From Rhizobium sp. CCGE 510 (GTDB taxonomy: Bacteria > Pseudomonadota > Alphaproteobacteria > Rhizobiales > Rhizobiaceae), in assembly GCF_000292525.1 (NCBI RefSeq), contig NZ_AEYF01000013.1, forward strand, positions 1 through 64,000: a DNA stretch of 64,000 nt, written 5' to 3'. The notes beneath the pieces are model-generated. The model did not search any database and was not told the DNA's origin. It saw only the letters and a list, made by a program, of their open reading frames with translations. This document shows positions 1-8,378 of this stretch, piece after piece (the first letter of the stretch is position 1; the number at the start of each line of letters is the position of its first letter). A program made the translations under genes and the position numbers.

Positions 1-121
1 ATCCGTCGTCGCCCGCCTGCGCGCCGATGCCGGCATCGCTCCAGGACAGACAACACGCCTTGCCTTCAATCTCGACAAGGCCGTGTTCTTCGATCCGCAC
101 AGCCAGGTGCGGATCGTGTGA
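1..121 (+). CDS. ABC sugar transporter ATP-binding protein, C-terminal end (partial)
   Basis: Only the last 39 codons lie in the window; the stop is TGA at 119-121. The tail ends FFDPHSQVRIV, which resembles the close of the C-terminal TOBE region in sugar-importer ATPases of the UgpC/MalK/MsmX group. No Walker motif is visible because the domain lies off the left edge. It sits 15 bp before the first oxidoreductase gene on the same strand, so transporter and oxidoreductases probably form one operon for uptake and oxidation of a carbohydrate. The family call rests on a short tail. Confidence 0.6.
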   Translation, partial: SVVARLRADAGIAPGQTTRLAFNLDKAVFFDPHSQVRIV

Positions 122-136
122 TGTCCAAGGGCTAAG

Positions 137-1642
137 ATGAGCAGTTCACCAGACATCGTCATCATCGGTTCAGGCGTCGGCGGCGCGACGGTCGCCGCCG
201 GCCTGGCCGCGACCGGTGCGCAGATATTGATCCTCGAAGCCGGCGATCACATCGCCGATCTTCCGGTCAATCGCGACCAGCGCGCCATCTTCCAGCGGGG
301 ACATTTTCGGCCGCGGGAAACCTGGTACGAGGCAAACGGCAAGGGCTTCAATCCCGGTAACTACTACAATGTCGGTGGCAATTCGAAATTCTACGGCGCG
401 GTGTTGTCGCGCTATCGCAAAGAAGATTTCGACGTCATTGAACATCGGGAAGGCGTGTCGCCGGCCTGGCCGTTTGCTTATGAGGAGCTGGAGCCGTGGT
501 ACGCTAAGGCGGAACGGATGTACCAGGTTCGCGGCAGCCTGGGCGAAGACCCTACCGAGCCTTATCACTCGACTGCCTACGGCTACCCGCCCGTGCCGGA
601 CGAGGTGCCGATTGCCGATATCAGGGCGCGCCTCAAGGAAAAAGGCCTGCACCCGTTTTCCCTGCCGCTTGGCCTCGACCTCGACGCCTGGCTCTCCAAG
701 GCGCGCACGCCCTGGGATGCGCATCCGAATGCACGCGACGGCAAGATGGATGCCGAGACCGCAGCGCTTGCGGTGGCGCTGAAGCATGAAAACGTGCGGC
801 TCCAAACCAATGCGCGCGTCACGCGGCTAGGCACGGGGGCGGGGGGCCGGATCGACCGGGTCACCTATGTCAGGAACGGCGAGACGCTCATCGTCTCGCC
901 TGAGATGGTGATTCTTTCGGCCGGTGCGGTCCAGTCGTCGGTGCTTCTCCTGCGCTCGAAAAACGACCGCTTCCCAAGAGGCCTGGCGAACTCCTCCGAC
1001 CAGGTCGGCCGCAACTTCATGAATCACAATGCCTCCGCCGTCATCGGCGTGTCGCCACGGTTCCGGAATACCGCGATCTACCAGAAGACCTTTGCCTTCA
1101 ACGACTTCTATCTCTCGGACGGCAAGGGTGGACCGCCTCTCGGCAACGTGCAGCTCCTCGGTCGCATCTCCGAAAAGGTTCTGAAGGGTTCGCTGCCGCA
1201 GGCGCCGGAATGGGTCCTGCGTTTCATCACCAGCCATGCCATCGATTTCTACGCGATGAGCGAGGACGTTCCCAATCCCGAAAGCCGCGTCATGGTCGAT
1301 GGAGATCGGATCATTCTCCAATGGCAGCGAACCAACTGGGATGCGCATCTGGCACTTGTCGCCAGGCTGAAGGCGATCCTGAAGTCGATCGGATTTCCGA
1401 TCGTGCTGTCGCAGCCCTTCGACAAGCGCACGCCCTCGCATCAGTGCGGAACGGTCCGCATCGGAGACGACCCGGCGACGGCGCCACTGGACCTGTACTG
1501 CCGGTCCTACGATCACCAGAACCTCTTCGTCGTCGACGCCAGTTTCCTGCCGACGTCGGCTGCGGTCAATCCCGCGCTCACCGTCGCCGGCCAAGCGTTG
1601 AGAGTTGCAGATCACATCGCATCGAAGGACTTGCAGGCATGA
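137..1642 (+). CDS. GMC family FAD-dependent oxidoreductase
   Basis: A 501-aa flavoprotein that should oxidise a hydroxyl group of a sugar or polyol. The N-terminus carries the dinucleotide-binding motif GSGVGGATVAAG (residues 11-22) followed by ILEAGD. GGNSKFYGAVLSRYR (about 80-94) matches the second GMC FAD contact. The C-terminus has the family's His region (SHQCGTVRIG) and the NPALT segment with the catalytic Asn. The layout resembles the periplasmic/membrane GMC branch (glucoside or gluconate dehydrogenase type), but no Tat signal is visible. It is the first of four co-directional oxidoreductases. The substrate cannot be read from sequence. Confidence 0.85.
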   Translation: MSSSPDIVIIGSGVGGATVAAGLAATGAQILILEAGDHIADLPVNRDQRAIFQRGHFRPRETWYEANGKGFNPGNYYNVGGNSKFYGAVLSRYRKEDFDVIEHREGVSPAWPFAYEELEPWYAKAERMYQVRGSLGEDPTEPYHSTAYGYPPVPDEVPIADIRARLKEKGLHPFSLPLGLDLDAWLSKARTPWDAHPNARDGKMDAETAALAVALKHENVRLQTNARVTRLGTGAGGRIDRVTYVRNGETLIVSPEMVILSAGAVQSSVLLLRSKNDRFPRGLANSSDQVGRNFMNHNASAVIGVSPRFRNTAIYQKTFAFNDFYLSDGKGGPPLGNVQLLGRISEKVLKGSLPQAPEWVLRFITSHAIDFYAMSEDVPNPESRVMVDGDRIILQWQRTNWDAHLALVARLKAILKSIGFPIVLSQPFDKRTPSHQCGTVRIGDDPATAPLDLYCRSYDHQNLFVVDASFLPTSAAVNPALTVAGQALRVADHIASKDLQA

Positions 1643-1684
1643 GCAGATCCATTGGCGTCAGCCGGGTTCAAACAGGACAGTAAA

Positions 1685-3340
1685 ATGGGATTCGACTACA
1701 TCATCACCGGTGCCGGTCCTGCAGGATGCGTCCTTGCAAGCCGGCTGAGCGAAGATCCGGATATCAGCGTCCTCCTGCTCGAAGCCGGCGGAGGCGACTG
1801 GAATCCTCTTTTTCACATGCCGGCCGGCTTCGCCAAGATGACCAAGGGCGTGGCCAGCTGGGGATGGCAGACCGTTCCCCAGAAGCACATGAAAGGCAGG
1901 GTGCTGCGCTATACCCAGGCGAAGGTCATCGGTGGCGGCTCGTCGATCAATGCGCAGCTCTACACCCGCGGAAACGCGGCCGATTATGACCTCTGGGCGA
2001 GTGAAGACGGCTGTGAGGGCTGGGACTATCGCTCGATCCTTCCCTATTTCAAACGTGCGGAGGACAATCAGCGCTTCGCTGACGACTACCACGCCTATGG
2101 CGGTCCGCTGGGTGTTTCGATGCCGGCGGCACCGCTGCCGATCTGCGACGCCTATATCCGCGCCGGGCAGGAGCTCGGTATTCCCTATAATCATGACTTC
2201 AACGGCCGCCAGCAGGCGGGCGTCGGATTTTACCAGCTCACCCAGCGCGATCGCCGCCGGTCCTCCGCTTCGCTGGCTTACCTCTCGCCGATCAAGGATC
2301 GGAAGAACCTGACGGTTCGGACGGGCGCCCGTGTCGCCCGGATCATCGTCGAGGGAGCCCGTGCGACAGGTGTCGAGATCGCCACCGCGCGTGGCTTGGA
2401 AATCGTGCGCGCCGAACGCGAAGTGCTGGTGACATCGGGCGCGATCGGATCGCCGAAGCTGCTGTTGCAGTCCGGCATCGGGCCGGCCGATCATCTCAGC
2501 TCGGTGGGCGTCAAGGTGCACCACGATCTGCCCGGTGTCGGCGGCAATCTTCAGGATCACCTCGACCTTTTCGTCATCGCTGAATGCACCGGCGATCACA
2601 CCTATGACGGCGTCGCAAAGCTTCACCGTACGCTTTGGGCCGGTCTGCAATATGTCCTGTTCCGCAGCGGCCCGGTCGCCTCGTCGCTCTTTGAGACCGG
2701 CGGCTTCTGGTATGCCGATCCCGACGCTCGGTCTCCCGATATCCAGTTCCACCTCGGTCTGGGTTCGGGTATCGAAGCGGGCGTCGAGCGCCTCAAGAAC
2801 GCCGGCGTGACGCTCAATTCCGCCTATCTGCATCCGCGCTCGCGGGGGACGGTGCGTCTGTCATCCTCCGATCCGGCTGCTGCTCCCCTGATCGACCCCA
2901 ACTACTGGTCCGATCCTCACGACAGGACGATGTCCCTGGAAGGTCTCAAGCTCGCCCGCGAGATCATGCAGCAGGCGGCGCTAAAGCCCTTTGTCATGGC
3001 CGAAAGGCTTCCCGGGCCTAAGGTCATGACCGACGAGCAGCTCTTCGACTACGGCTGCGCCAACGCCAAGACCGACCATCATCCTGTGGGCACCTGCAAG
3101 ATGGGAACGGGGCCGGATGCGGTCGTCGGGCTCGATCTCAAGGTCCATGGTCTTGAAGGTCTCCGCGTCTGCGATTCCTCGGTCATGCCACGCGTGCCGT
3201 CCTGCAATACCAACGCACCGACGATCATGGTCGGGGAAAAAGGATCGGACCTCATCCGCGGTCTGCCTCCGCTGCCGTCGGCGATCTTCGCCTACGAACG
3301 CAACGACACCAGGCCTCGAGCCCGCGCCGAAATCCGCTAA
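1685..3340 (+). CDS. GMC family oxidoreductase, choline/alcohol dehydrogenase-like
   Basis: A 551-aa GMC flavoprotein of the soluble choline dehydrogenase-like branch. Visible signatures are ITGAGPAGCVLASRLSE (FAD-binding, residues 6-22), LLLEAGGGD, the GMC pattern around KVIGGGSSINAQLYTRG, and the active-site DHHPVGTCKMG and NTNAPTIM (His/Asn pair) near the C-terminus. The frame is open from a TTG at 1652, but ATG 1685 is chosen because AGGACAG lies just upstream and the FAD fold begins there. The gap to the preceding gene is 42 bp and the next gene follows 12 bp after the stop, which supports an operon. Two unlike GMC enzymes side by side suggest successive oxidations of one substrate, or of related substrates. 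Confidence 0.88.
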   Translation: MGFDYIITGAGPAGCVLASRLSEDPDISVLLLEAGGGDWNPLFHMPAGFAKMTKGVASWGWQTVPQKHMKGRVLRYTQAKVIGGGSSINAQLYTRGNAADYDLWASEDGCEGWDYRSILPYFKRAEDNQRFADDYHAYGGPLGVSMPAAPLPICDAYIRAGQELGIPYNHDFNGRQQAGVGFYQLTQRDRRRSSASLAYLSPIKDRKNLTVRTGARVARIIVEGARATGVEIATARGLEIVRAEREVLVTSGAIGSPKLLLQSGIGPADHLSSVGVKVHHDLPGVGGNLQDHLDLFVIAECTGDHTYDGVAKLHRTLWAGLQYVLFRSGPVASSLFETGGFWYADPDARSPDIQFHLGLGSGIEAGVERLKNAGVTLNSAYLHPRSRGTVRLSSSDPAAAPLIDPNYWSDPHDRTMSLEGLKLAREIMQQAALKPFVMAERLPGPKVMTDEQLFDYGCANAKTDHHPVGTCKMGTGPDAVVGLDLKVHGLEGLRVCDSSVMPRVPSCNTNAPTIMVGEKGSDLIRGLPPLPSAIFAYERNDTRPRARAEIR

Positions 3341-3352
3341 GGAGTAACGACA

Positions 3353-4522
3353 ATGGTCGAAGTAAGAGTTGCAGTGCTTGGCGCCTCGGGCTGGATGGGA
3401 AAGATCCACACCATGGCCTATCAGACCTTTGCGCATTTCTTCGGCGTCTCGGACGAAACGGCGCGGATCGTGGCGCTTGTCGATCGCAACCCTGACGCAG
3501 CAGAGGGTCTCGGCAACAGGGCGCCGGGCGCCAGGATCTATCAGGACTGGAAACTGGCGGTCGCCGATCCTGAAGTCGATCTGATCGACATCTGCCTGCC
3601 TGACCACCTGCATTATCCTGTGGCCAAGGCGGCCCTGCTGGCCGGCAAGCATGTCTATTGCGAAAAGCCACTGGCAAACACCGCCGACGAGGCGCGGGAA
3701 TTGGCCGACATCGCCAGGGAAAAGGGTGTGATCACCCGTGTCGGGCACGCCTTTCCTCGAAACCCCGTCCATGATCTGGCGAAAGACATCATTCAATCCG
3801 GCGAAATCGGTGAGATCAAGCTGTTCCGCGGCTGTCAGCACGTCGACATGTTTGGCGATCCGAATGCGCCCTTCATGTGGCGCGCCGATGGCAAGCTGGC
3901 GCCGACCGGGATCGTCGGCGACACCGGTTCGCACATCTTCAGCTTCATGGATTTCCTGGTCGGCCGCGTCAGTTCACTGATCGCCGACAATCTGATCGTG
4001 ACGCCGCGCCGGCCGGTCGTCGAGGGGCTTGCCTATGGCGAGCAGGTGAAACTGTCAGGCAACGAGGCCTGGGCTGATATCACCAACCCCGACGCGACCA
4101 ACCTTTTGTGCCGGTTTGCCAACGGCGCCGGCGGGATCGTCGATTTCAGCCGCGTCGCGACCGGCCGCAAGTTCATGCAGACCTACGAGGTCTACGGAAC
4201 GAAAGGCAGCCTCGCCTATACCTATGACGAGATCAACCGGCTGCGCTTCTACTCCAACGACGACCGGACGGGGCGGCGTGGCTTCCGGGAGATCGACGTC
4301 GGGCCGGAAAATCCCACCTTCAGGGCTTTCCTTCCTCTGCCGAATTTCGGCCTGGGCTACAATGAAAGCAAGATCATCGAGGTGGCCGAGGTGATCCGCT
4401 CGATCGTTGCAAACAGGCCGATGTGGCCGACATTCGATACGGGCCACCACATCTGCCAGATCGTCGATGCATGCATGGAGTCCTCCCGGCAGAAGCGCTG
4501 GGTCGACATCCCGTTGGGCTGA
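3353..4522 (+). CDS. Gfo/Idh/MocA family NAD(P)-dependent oxidoreductase
   Basis: A 389-aa dehydrogenase of the glucose-fructose oxidoreductase / inositol dehydrogenase family. The N-terminal Rossmann fold starts AVLGASGWMGKIHTMAY. The family motif CEKPLANTADEA (Lys of EKP, near residue 104) is present, as is VGHAFPRNPV in the catalytic domain. AAGGAGTAACGACA precedes ATG 3353. Enzymes of this family oxidise or reduce sugars, inositols and their keto forms, so it may act on the product of the neighbouring GMC enzymes. The substrate is unknown. Confidence 0.88.
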   Translation: MVEVRVAVLGASGWMGKIHTMAYQTFAHFFGVSDETARIVALVDRNPDAAEGLGNRAPGARIYQDWKLAVADPEVDLIDICLPDHLHYPVAKAALLAGKHVYCEKPLANTADEARELADIAREKGVITRVGHAFPRNPVHDLAKDIIQSGEIGEIKLFRGCQHVDMFGDPNAPFMWRADGKLAPTGIVGDTGSHIFSFMDFLVGRVSSLIADNLIVTPRRPVVEGLAYGEQVKLSGNEAWADITNPDATNLLCRFANGAGGIVDFSRVATGRKFMQTYEVYGTKGSLAYTYDEINRLRFYSNDDRTGRRGFREIDVGPENPTFRAFLPLPNFGLGYNESKIIEVAEVIRSIVANRPMWPTFDTGHHICQIVDACMESSRQKRWVDIPLG

Positions 4523-4528
4523 ACGTCA

Positions 4529-6613
4529 ATGACCAGAGTTGTTCCGCAGGAAATTCTTGACGCACTGACCGATGTCGACATGCCGCGGCTTCCACCGGAG
4601 GCTTACGCTTCGGAAGCGGTTCGGTTGGCCGGCATCGAGGCTCCGGTCTATCGAGCCGGCTGCGTCGTCGTCGGATCCGGTGCCGCAGGTCTGCGTGCGG
4701 CGGTGGAAATGAAGCGGCGCGGCGATAACGTCGTCATCGTCAGTCAAAGCGCCTGGGGCGGAACCTCGGCCTGTTCGGGATCCGACAAGCAGACCCTGCA
4801 TACGGCAAACACGGCGGATCAGGGCGACAATTACAAGGCGATGGCCCGCGCCATCCGCAGCGGCGGCGCGATGGACGAGGACACGGCCTATGTCGAGGCT
4901 GTCGGCTCGTCCCGGATGATGGCGTCGCTGCAGTTCCTCGGCCTGCCGCTGCCGCAGGATCCGCTTGGTGGAACGTTGAGATACCAAACTGACCATGACG
5001 AGGTCGGCCGCGCCACCAGCTGCGGCCCGCGCACCTCGCGCCTGATGGTCAAGGTGCTGGCCGAGGAGGCGATCCGGCTCGGCGTGCCGTTCTATAACCA
5101 GACCACCGCCGTCAAAATCCTCACGGAAGGTGAAGGAGCGGACCGCCATGTCGTCGGCATACTGGCCATGCGCGCCAGCGACCGCACAGAGCAGAACCCG
5201 CTCGGCATTGCGTTGTTCGTCAGCGGAGTGATCGTGCTGGCGGCCGGCGGGCCGGGCGAGCTCTATCGCGACAGCGTTTATCCCAATGGCTGTTTCGGCT
5301 CCCTCGGACTGGCGCTCGAGGCAGGTGTCGAACTCGTCAACCTCACAGAGAGCCAGTTCGGCATCGGAACGCGCCGGGAAGGATTTCCGTGGAATCTGTC
5401 AGGCACCTACGTCCAGGCGATCCCGCATATCTACTCGGTCGATGCCGACGGCACCGAGCACCATTTCCTGGCACAATATTACCGGACGACGCAGGAGCTG
5501 GCTTCGAACGTCTTCCGCAAGGGCTATCAGTGGCCGTTCCACGCGACACGCATGCTGGATTTCGGCTCGAGCCTGGTGGATCTCGCCATATCCAGCGAAA
5601 CCACCGCCGGTCGGCGCGTGTTCATGGATTTCAATCGCAATCCACCGCCGGTACCGGGTGACCTGCCGTTCAGCCTGGAACGACTGGACGACGACGTCCG
5701 CCTCTATCTCGGCAAGGCCGGCGCCGGCCAGGAGATGCCGATCGATCGATTGAAGCACATGAACCCGCTCGCGATTGAACTCTACCGCCGCTATAAGATC
5801 GACATTGCGGCCGAGCCGCTGGAATTCGCCGTCAACAACCAGCACATGAACGGCGGCATCATGGTCGACACCTGGGGCCGCAGCAATCTTGCCGGCTGTT
5901 ATGCGGTCGGAGAAGCGGCGGGCACCCACGGAGTGACAAGGCCCGGAGGAGCGGCGCTCAATGCCGGGCAAGTCTTCGGCACCCGGGTGGCCGAGCACAT
6001 CGGAGCGAGCGGCAGAGCGAAGCAGGCCGCCACGGCGGATCTATCCGCTATCGCGGCGGCTGGCGTTACCGATCTGCTTTTCGCCCTTCGGACTGAAAGC
6101 CCGCTCACCGTCAAATCGATCCGCTCGGCAGTGCAGGCGCGAATGAGCGAGAAGGCCGGCATCATCTGCAATAAGCAGAGCGTCGGCCAGGCCTTGATCG
6201 AGGCGCGGAAGCTGAATGCTGACATTCGCGCTGATGGCGTCGCTTACGGTCGCGCAGCCGAGGCGGTCCGTGGCGTGCAATGGCGGCATATGGCGCTGGC
6301 CTCGGAAGCGGTACTCAGCGCGCTTGATTTCTTCATTCGCAATGGAGGCGGCAGCCGCGGTGCGCGCGCGATATGCGATCCGGAAGGCGAATCCCTTCCG
6401 CATGCGAGCGCCGGCCCGTTGGAGGAATATCGCTTCCGGAGGGAATGCGAAGCGCATCGCGACGAGCAGATCGTCGTTCGGCTTGAGGGCGATGAGATCA
6501 CGCTTTCGACTCGCGCAAACCGCGCTTTGGACGAAACCGCCAGGTCGTTCTTCGAGCGGGACTGGCCAGCCTGGCTGACGGGCCACATCTACGATCTCGC
6601 CGTCGACGAATGA
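4529..6613 (+). CDS. FAD-binding protein, fumarate reductase/succinate dehydrogenase flavoprotein type
   Basis: A 694-aa flavoprotein. CVVVGSGAAGLRAAVEMKRRG (about residues 47-67) is the FAD-binding Rossmann motif. NQHMNGGIMVDTWGRSNLAG, then GCYAVGEAAGTHGVTRPGGA, is the FAD/active-site block of the fumarate reductase/succinate dehydrogenase A family. The C-terminal part (after about residue 520) is helical, like the SdhA tail. No iron-sulphur subunit or anchor is nearby, so it is not a respiratory complex II but a stand-alone dehydrogenase or keto-steroid/oxo-acid type enzyme. The start is 6 bp after the preceding stop, making it the last gene of the operon. Confidence 0.8.
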   Translation: MTRVVPQEILDALTDVDMPRLPPEAYASEAVRLAGIEAPVYRAGCVVVGSGAAGLRAAVEMKRRGDNVVIVSQSAWGGTSACSGSDKQTLHTANTADQGDNYKAMARAIRSGGAMDEDTAYVEAVGSSRMMASLQFLGLPLPQDPLGGTLRYQTDHDEVGRATSCGPRTSRLMVKVLAEEAIRLGVPFYNQTTAVKILTEGEGADRHVVGILAMRASDRTEQNPLGIALFVSGVIVLAAGGPGELYRDSVYPNGCFGSLGLALEAGVELVNLTESQFGIGTRREGFPWNLSGTYVQAIPHIYSVDADGTEHHFLAQYYRTTQELASNVFRKGYQWPFHATRMLDFGSSLVDLAISSETTAGRRVFMDFNRNPPPVPGDLPFSLERLDDDVRLYLGKAGAGQEMPIDRLKHMNPLAIELYRRYKIDIAAEPLEFAVNNQHMNGGIMVDTWGRSNLAGCYAVGEAAGTHGVTRPGGAALNAGQVFGTRVAEHIGASGRAKQAATADLSAIAAAGVTDLLFALRTESPLTVKSIRSAVQARMSEKAGIICNKQSVGQALIEARKLNADIRADGVAYGRAAEAVRGVQWRHMALASEAVLSALDFFIRNGGGSRGARAICDPEGESLPHASAGPLEEYRFRRECEAHRDEQIVVRLEGDEITLSTRANRALDETARSFFERDWPAWLTGHIYDLAVDE

Positions 6614-6643
6614 GGCGGTGCCGGTAATCGGCCTCGCCAAGGC

Positions 6644-7435
6644 TCACATGGCGTCTGCGTCTGGAACGTCCAGCTCGATCATGACCGGTGCGTGGTCGCT
6701 GGTATGCTCCCAGCCGCGCGGCTTTCTCCGGACGGTTGCCGATCTCAGCCAAGGCGCGGCGGCCGGGCTGATCAGGACGTGGTCTATCCGCAGCCCCGCG
6801 TCGCGTTCGAAGCTGTTCCGCCAATATTTCCAGAACGTGTAGATGCGCTCTTCCGGATGCAGATGCCTGACGGCGTCGGTCCAGCCCTGGGCGACGAGAT
6901 CGGCATAGGCCTTGCGGACTTCGGGCCTGAAAAGCGCGTCGTCCAGCCAGCGTTCCGGCTTGTAGACGTCAATCTCTGCCGGCATGACGTTGAAGTCGCC
7001 GGCCAGGATCGAAGGCACTTCGAGTCCGAGGAGTTCAGCGGCATATTCGTGCAGGCGACGGAACCAGCGGAGTTTGTAGTCGAACTTGACGCTTGGAAAC
7101 GGATTGCCGTTCGGCAGATACAGGCATCCGATCACGACGCCGTCGATGACAGCTTCGATATAGCGGCTGTGCGCGTCATCCGGGTCACCGGGAAGACCGC
7201 GGCGTGTCAGGATCGGTGTCTTGCCCTTCGCCAGGATGGCAACGCCGTTCCAGGATTTTTGCCCGTGCCAGACGGCGCCGTAGCCGGATCGTTCGATTTC
7301 CGTTCGCGGAAACCTGGCGTCGTCTGTCTTCAACTCCTGGAGGCAGACGACATCCGGGGTGTCCTCCTTCAGCCAGCGCAACAGGATGGGCAGCCGTCCA
7401 TTGATCCCGTTGACGTTATAGGTCGCGATTTTCAC
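6644..7435 (-). CDS. xth: Exodeoxyribonuclease III
   Basis: A 263-aa Mg-dependent 3'-exonuclease/AP endonuclease of the exonuclease III family, acting in base-excision repair. Visible catalytic blocks are YNVNG at the N-terminus, CLQELK (catalytic Glu), AGDFNVMP (Asp/Asn) and SDHAPVMIEL (Asp-His at the C-terminus). The frame runs open to ATG 7537, but that would translate an intergenic palindromic repeat (7454-7558). The GTG at 7435 gives VKIATYNVNG, the usual family N-terminus, and has GGAAG just upstream. ATG 7459 is an alternative. The gene converges with the oxidoreductase operon. Confidence 0.9.
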   Translation of the reverse strand: MKIATYNVNGINGRLPILLRWLKEDTPDVVCLQELKTDDARFPRTEIERSGYGAVWHGQKSWNGVAILAKGKTPILTRRGLPGDPDDAHSRYIEAVIDGVVIGCLYLPNGNPFPSVKFDYKLRWFRRLHEYAAELLGLEVPSILAGDFNVMPAEIDVYKPERWLDDALFRPEVRKAYADLVAQGWTDAVRHLHPEERIYTFWKYWRNSFERDAGLRIDHVLISPAAAPWLRSATVRRKPRGWEHTSDHAPVMIELDVPDADAM

Positions 7436-7453
7436 AAGACTTCCGGAAAGCTG

Positions 7454-7558
7454 ATGCATGTCGCCTGGAAGTGTGCAGCGGTTCCGGGACAACGACATGC
7501 ATAAAAACAAAGGACTAAAGCGCGCCTCATGAATCAAATTTGATGCGACGCGCTTTAG
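7454..7558. repeat. Rhizobial-type intergenic palindromic element
   Basis: Two nested inverted repeats lie back to back. The outer arms ATGCATGTCG (7454-7463) and CGACATGCAT (7493-7502) are perfect complements. The second pair is CTAAAGCGCG (7515-7524) with CGCGCTTTAG (7549-7558). ATCAAATTTGAT (7533-7544) is a perfect 12-bp palindrome inside the second loop. The arrangement resembles interspersed palindromes I remember from Rhizobium genomes; copy number was not checked. It lies between two same-strand genes and could act as a transcription or mRNA-processing barrier. Confidence 0.7.
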
Positions 7559-7567
7559 GCTGGCCCG

Positions 7568-8065
7568 TCAACGCGTCGCTCCGAACACGAAGGCGAGGCC
7601 GGCGACGATCGCGACCGATGTCAGCGGCTGCCGGCGTATCCGATCCTCGATCTCGCGGACGAAGTTGCTCGCTTCCGCCTTTGCCAGGCGGGCCGTTCCT
7701 GAAGCCAGCTCCGAAGCGGTTTCCGCCACTCGACTTGCGTCTTTCTGAAGCGCGCGCATTTCGCTTCGATCGGCATCGAAGTCTGCGGAAGAGCCGCCGG
7801 TTTCGCCTGTCGAGCGCAGGGCCTGATCGACGAACGGAAACGCCTCGTCGAGCCTGGTGGGATCTGGCTCTCGTTTCACGCGCTCGGCCGCCTCGACATC
7901 GCTGCGTCCAGCAGGGATGGAGGTATGGGTGGCCGACACCGGGTCGGAGGCCGGAAAGGTGCCCTCGATACCTCTGTCGAGCTCGCCCTTTCGGGCCTGC
8001 TTCCGCTGCTCTGCCTGTTCTTTTCGCATGGACTGGACTGCGGGAGATTCGTTCGGGTTTGCCAT
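7568..8065 (-). CDS. YqjD/DUF883-like membrane-anchored stress protein
   Basis: A 165-aa protein starting MANPNESP. An AGAGGAAA Shine-Dalgarno sits 5 bp before ATG 8065 and decides the start; the frame continues upstream without a start signal. The N-terminal third is charged and contains GIEGTFPASDPVSATHTS, a motif I associate with small rhizobial stress proteins. The C-terminal half is a long amphipathic helix (ASRVAETASELASGTARLAK) ending in RRQPLTSVAIVAGLAFVFG, a single membrane segment. That is the layout of ElaB/YqjD/DUF883 proteins, which tie ribosomes to the inner membrane in stationary phase in E. coli. The role here is inferred from layout only. Confidence 0.65.
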   Translation of the reverse strand: MANPNESPAVQSMRKEQAEQRKQARKGELDRGIEGTFPASDPVSATHTSIPAGRSDVEAAERVKREPDPTRLDEAFPFVDQALRSTGETGGSSADFDADRSEMRALQKDASRVAETASELASGTARLAKAEASNFVREIEDRIRRQPLTSVAIVAGLAFVFGATR

Positions 8066-8255
8066 CACGGTTTCCTCTGTTGCTCTTCGACAATCAAATC
8101 GGTGACACGGAAAGAAGTTCCAGAAAAACGCATTCTTCCTTATGCGGCAATGCATCGACGAGCAGGCGAACGTCACGAAATTGCTCGCGGCACAGCCCGG
8201 CGCTCGCAATAATCGTTCGGAATTTCTTGTTCGTAGAATTGGCGATGAGCAAGCC

Positions 8256-8291
8256 GGACTAAAGTCCTGCCTTTTCTAGTACCTTAGGTCC
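8256..8291. promoter_or_regulatory. Two putative operator palindromes (sites A and B)
   Basis: Site A, GGACTAAAGTCC (8256-8267), has perfect 5-bp arms. Site B, TACCTTAGGTCC (8280-8291), has a conserved right half and weaker left half. They start 24 bp apart. Site B ends 17 bp before a GGAAC -35 element. Related sequences recur at 11265, 12628, 12650, 14898 and 16289 in front of neighbouring genes. Confidence 0.5.
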
Positions 8292-8308
8292 GGTTGCATT
8301 TGATCTTC

Positions 8309-8333
8309 GGAACAGCGAAAATTGTCATGCGTC
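8309..8333 (+). promoter_or_regulatory. EcfG-type (general stress sigma) promoter
   Basis: GGAAC at 8309-8313, a 16-bp spacer, then CGTC at 8330-8333. The known alphaproteobacterial EcfG/RpoE2 consensus is GGAAC-N16/17-CGTT, so one of four -10 bases differs. It would drive the Asn/Gly-repeat gene starting at 8379 (or 8355). Confidence 0.5.
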
Positions 8334-8378
8334 TATTACGCGTAGGAAACGGCGGTGAACGGACGAACGAGGCTTGGC

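Noticed and set aside
7511-7522. GGACTAAAG resembling the operator family
   Set aside because: It is part of the intergenic palindromic repeat (arm CTAAAGCGCG) and lacks the right half AGTCC.
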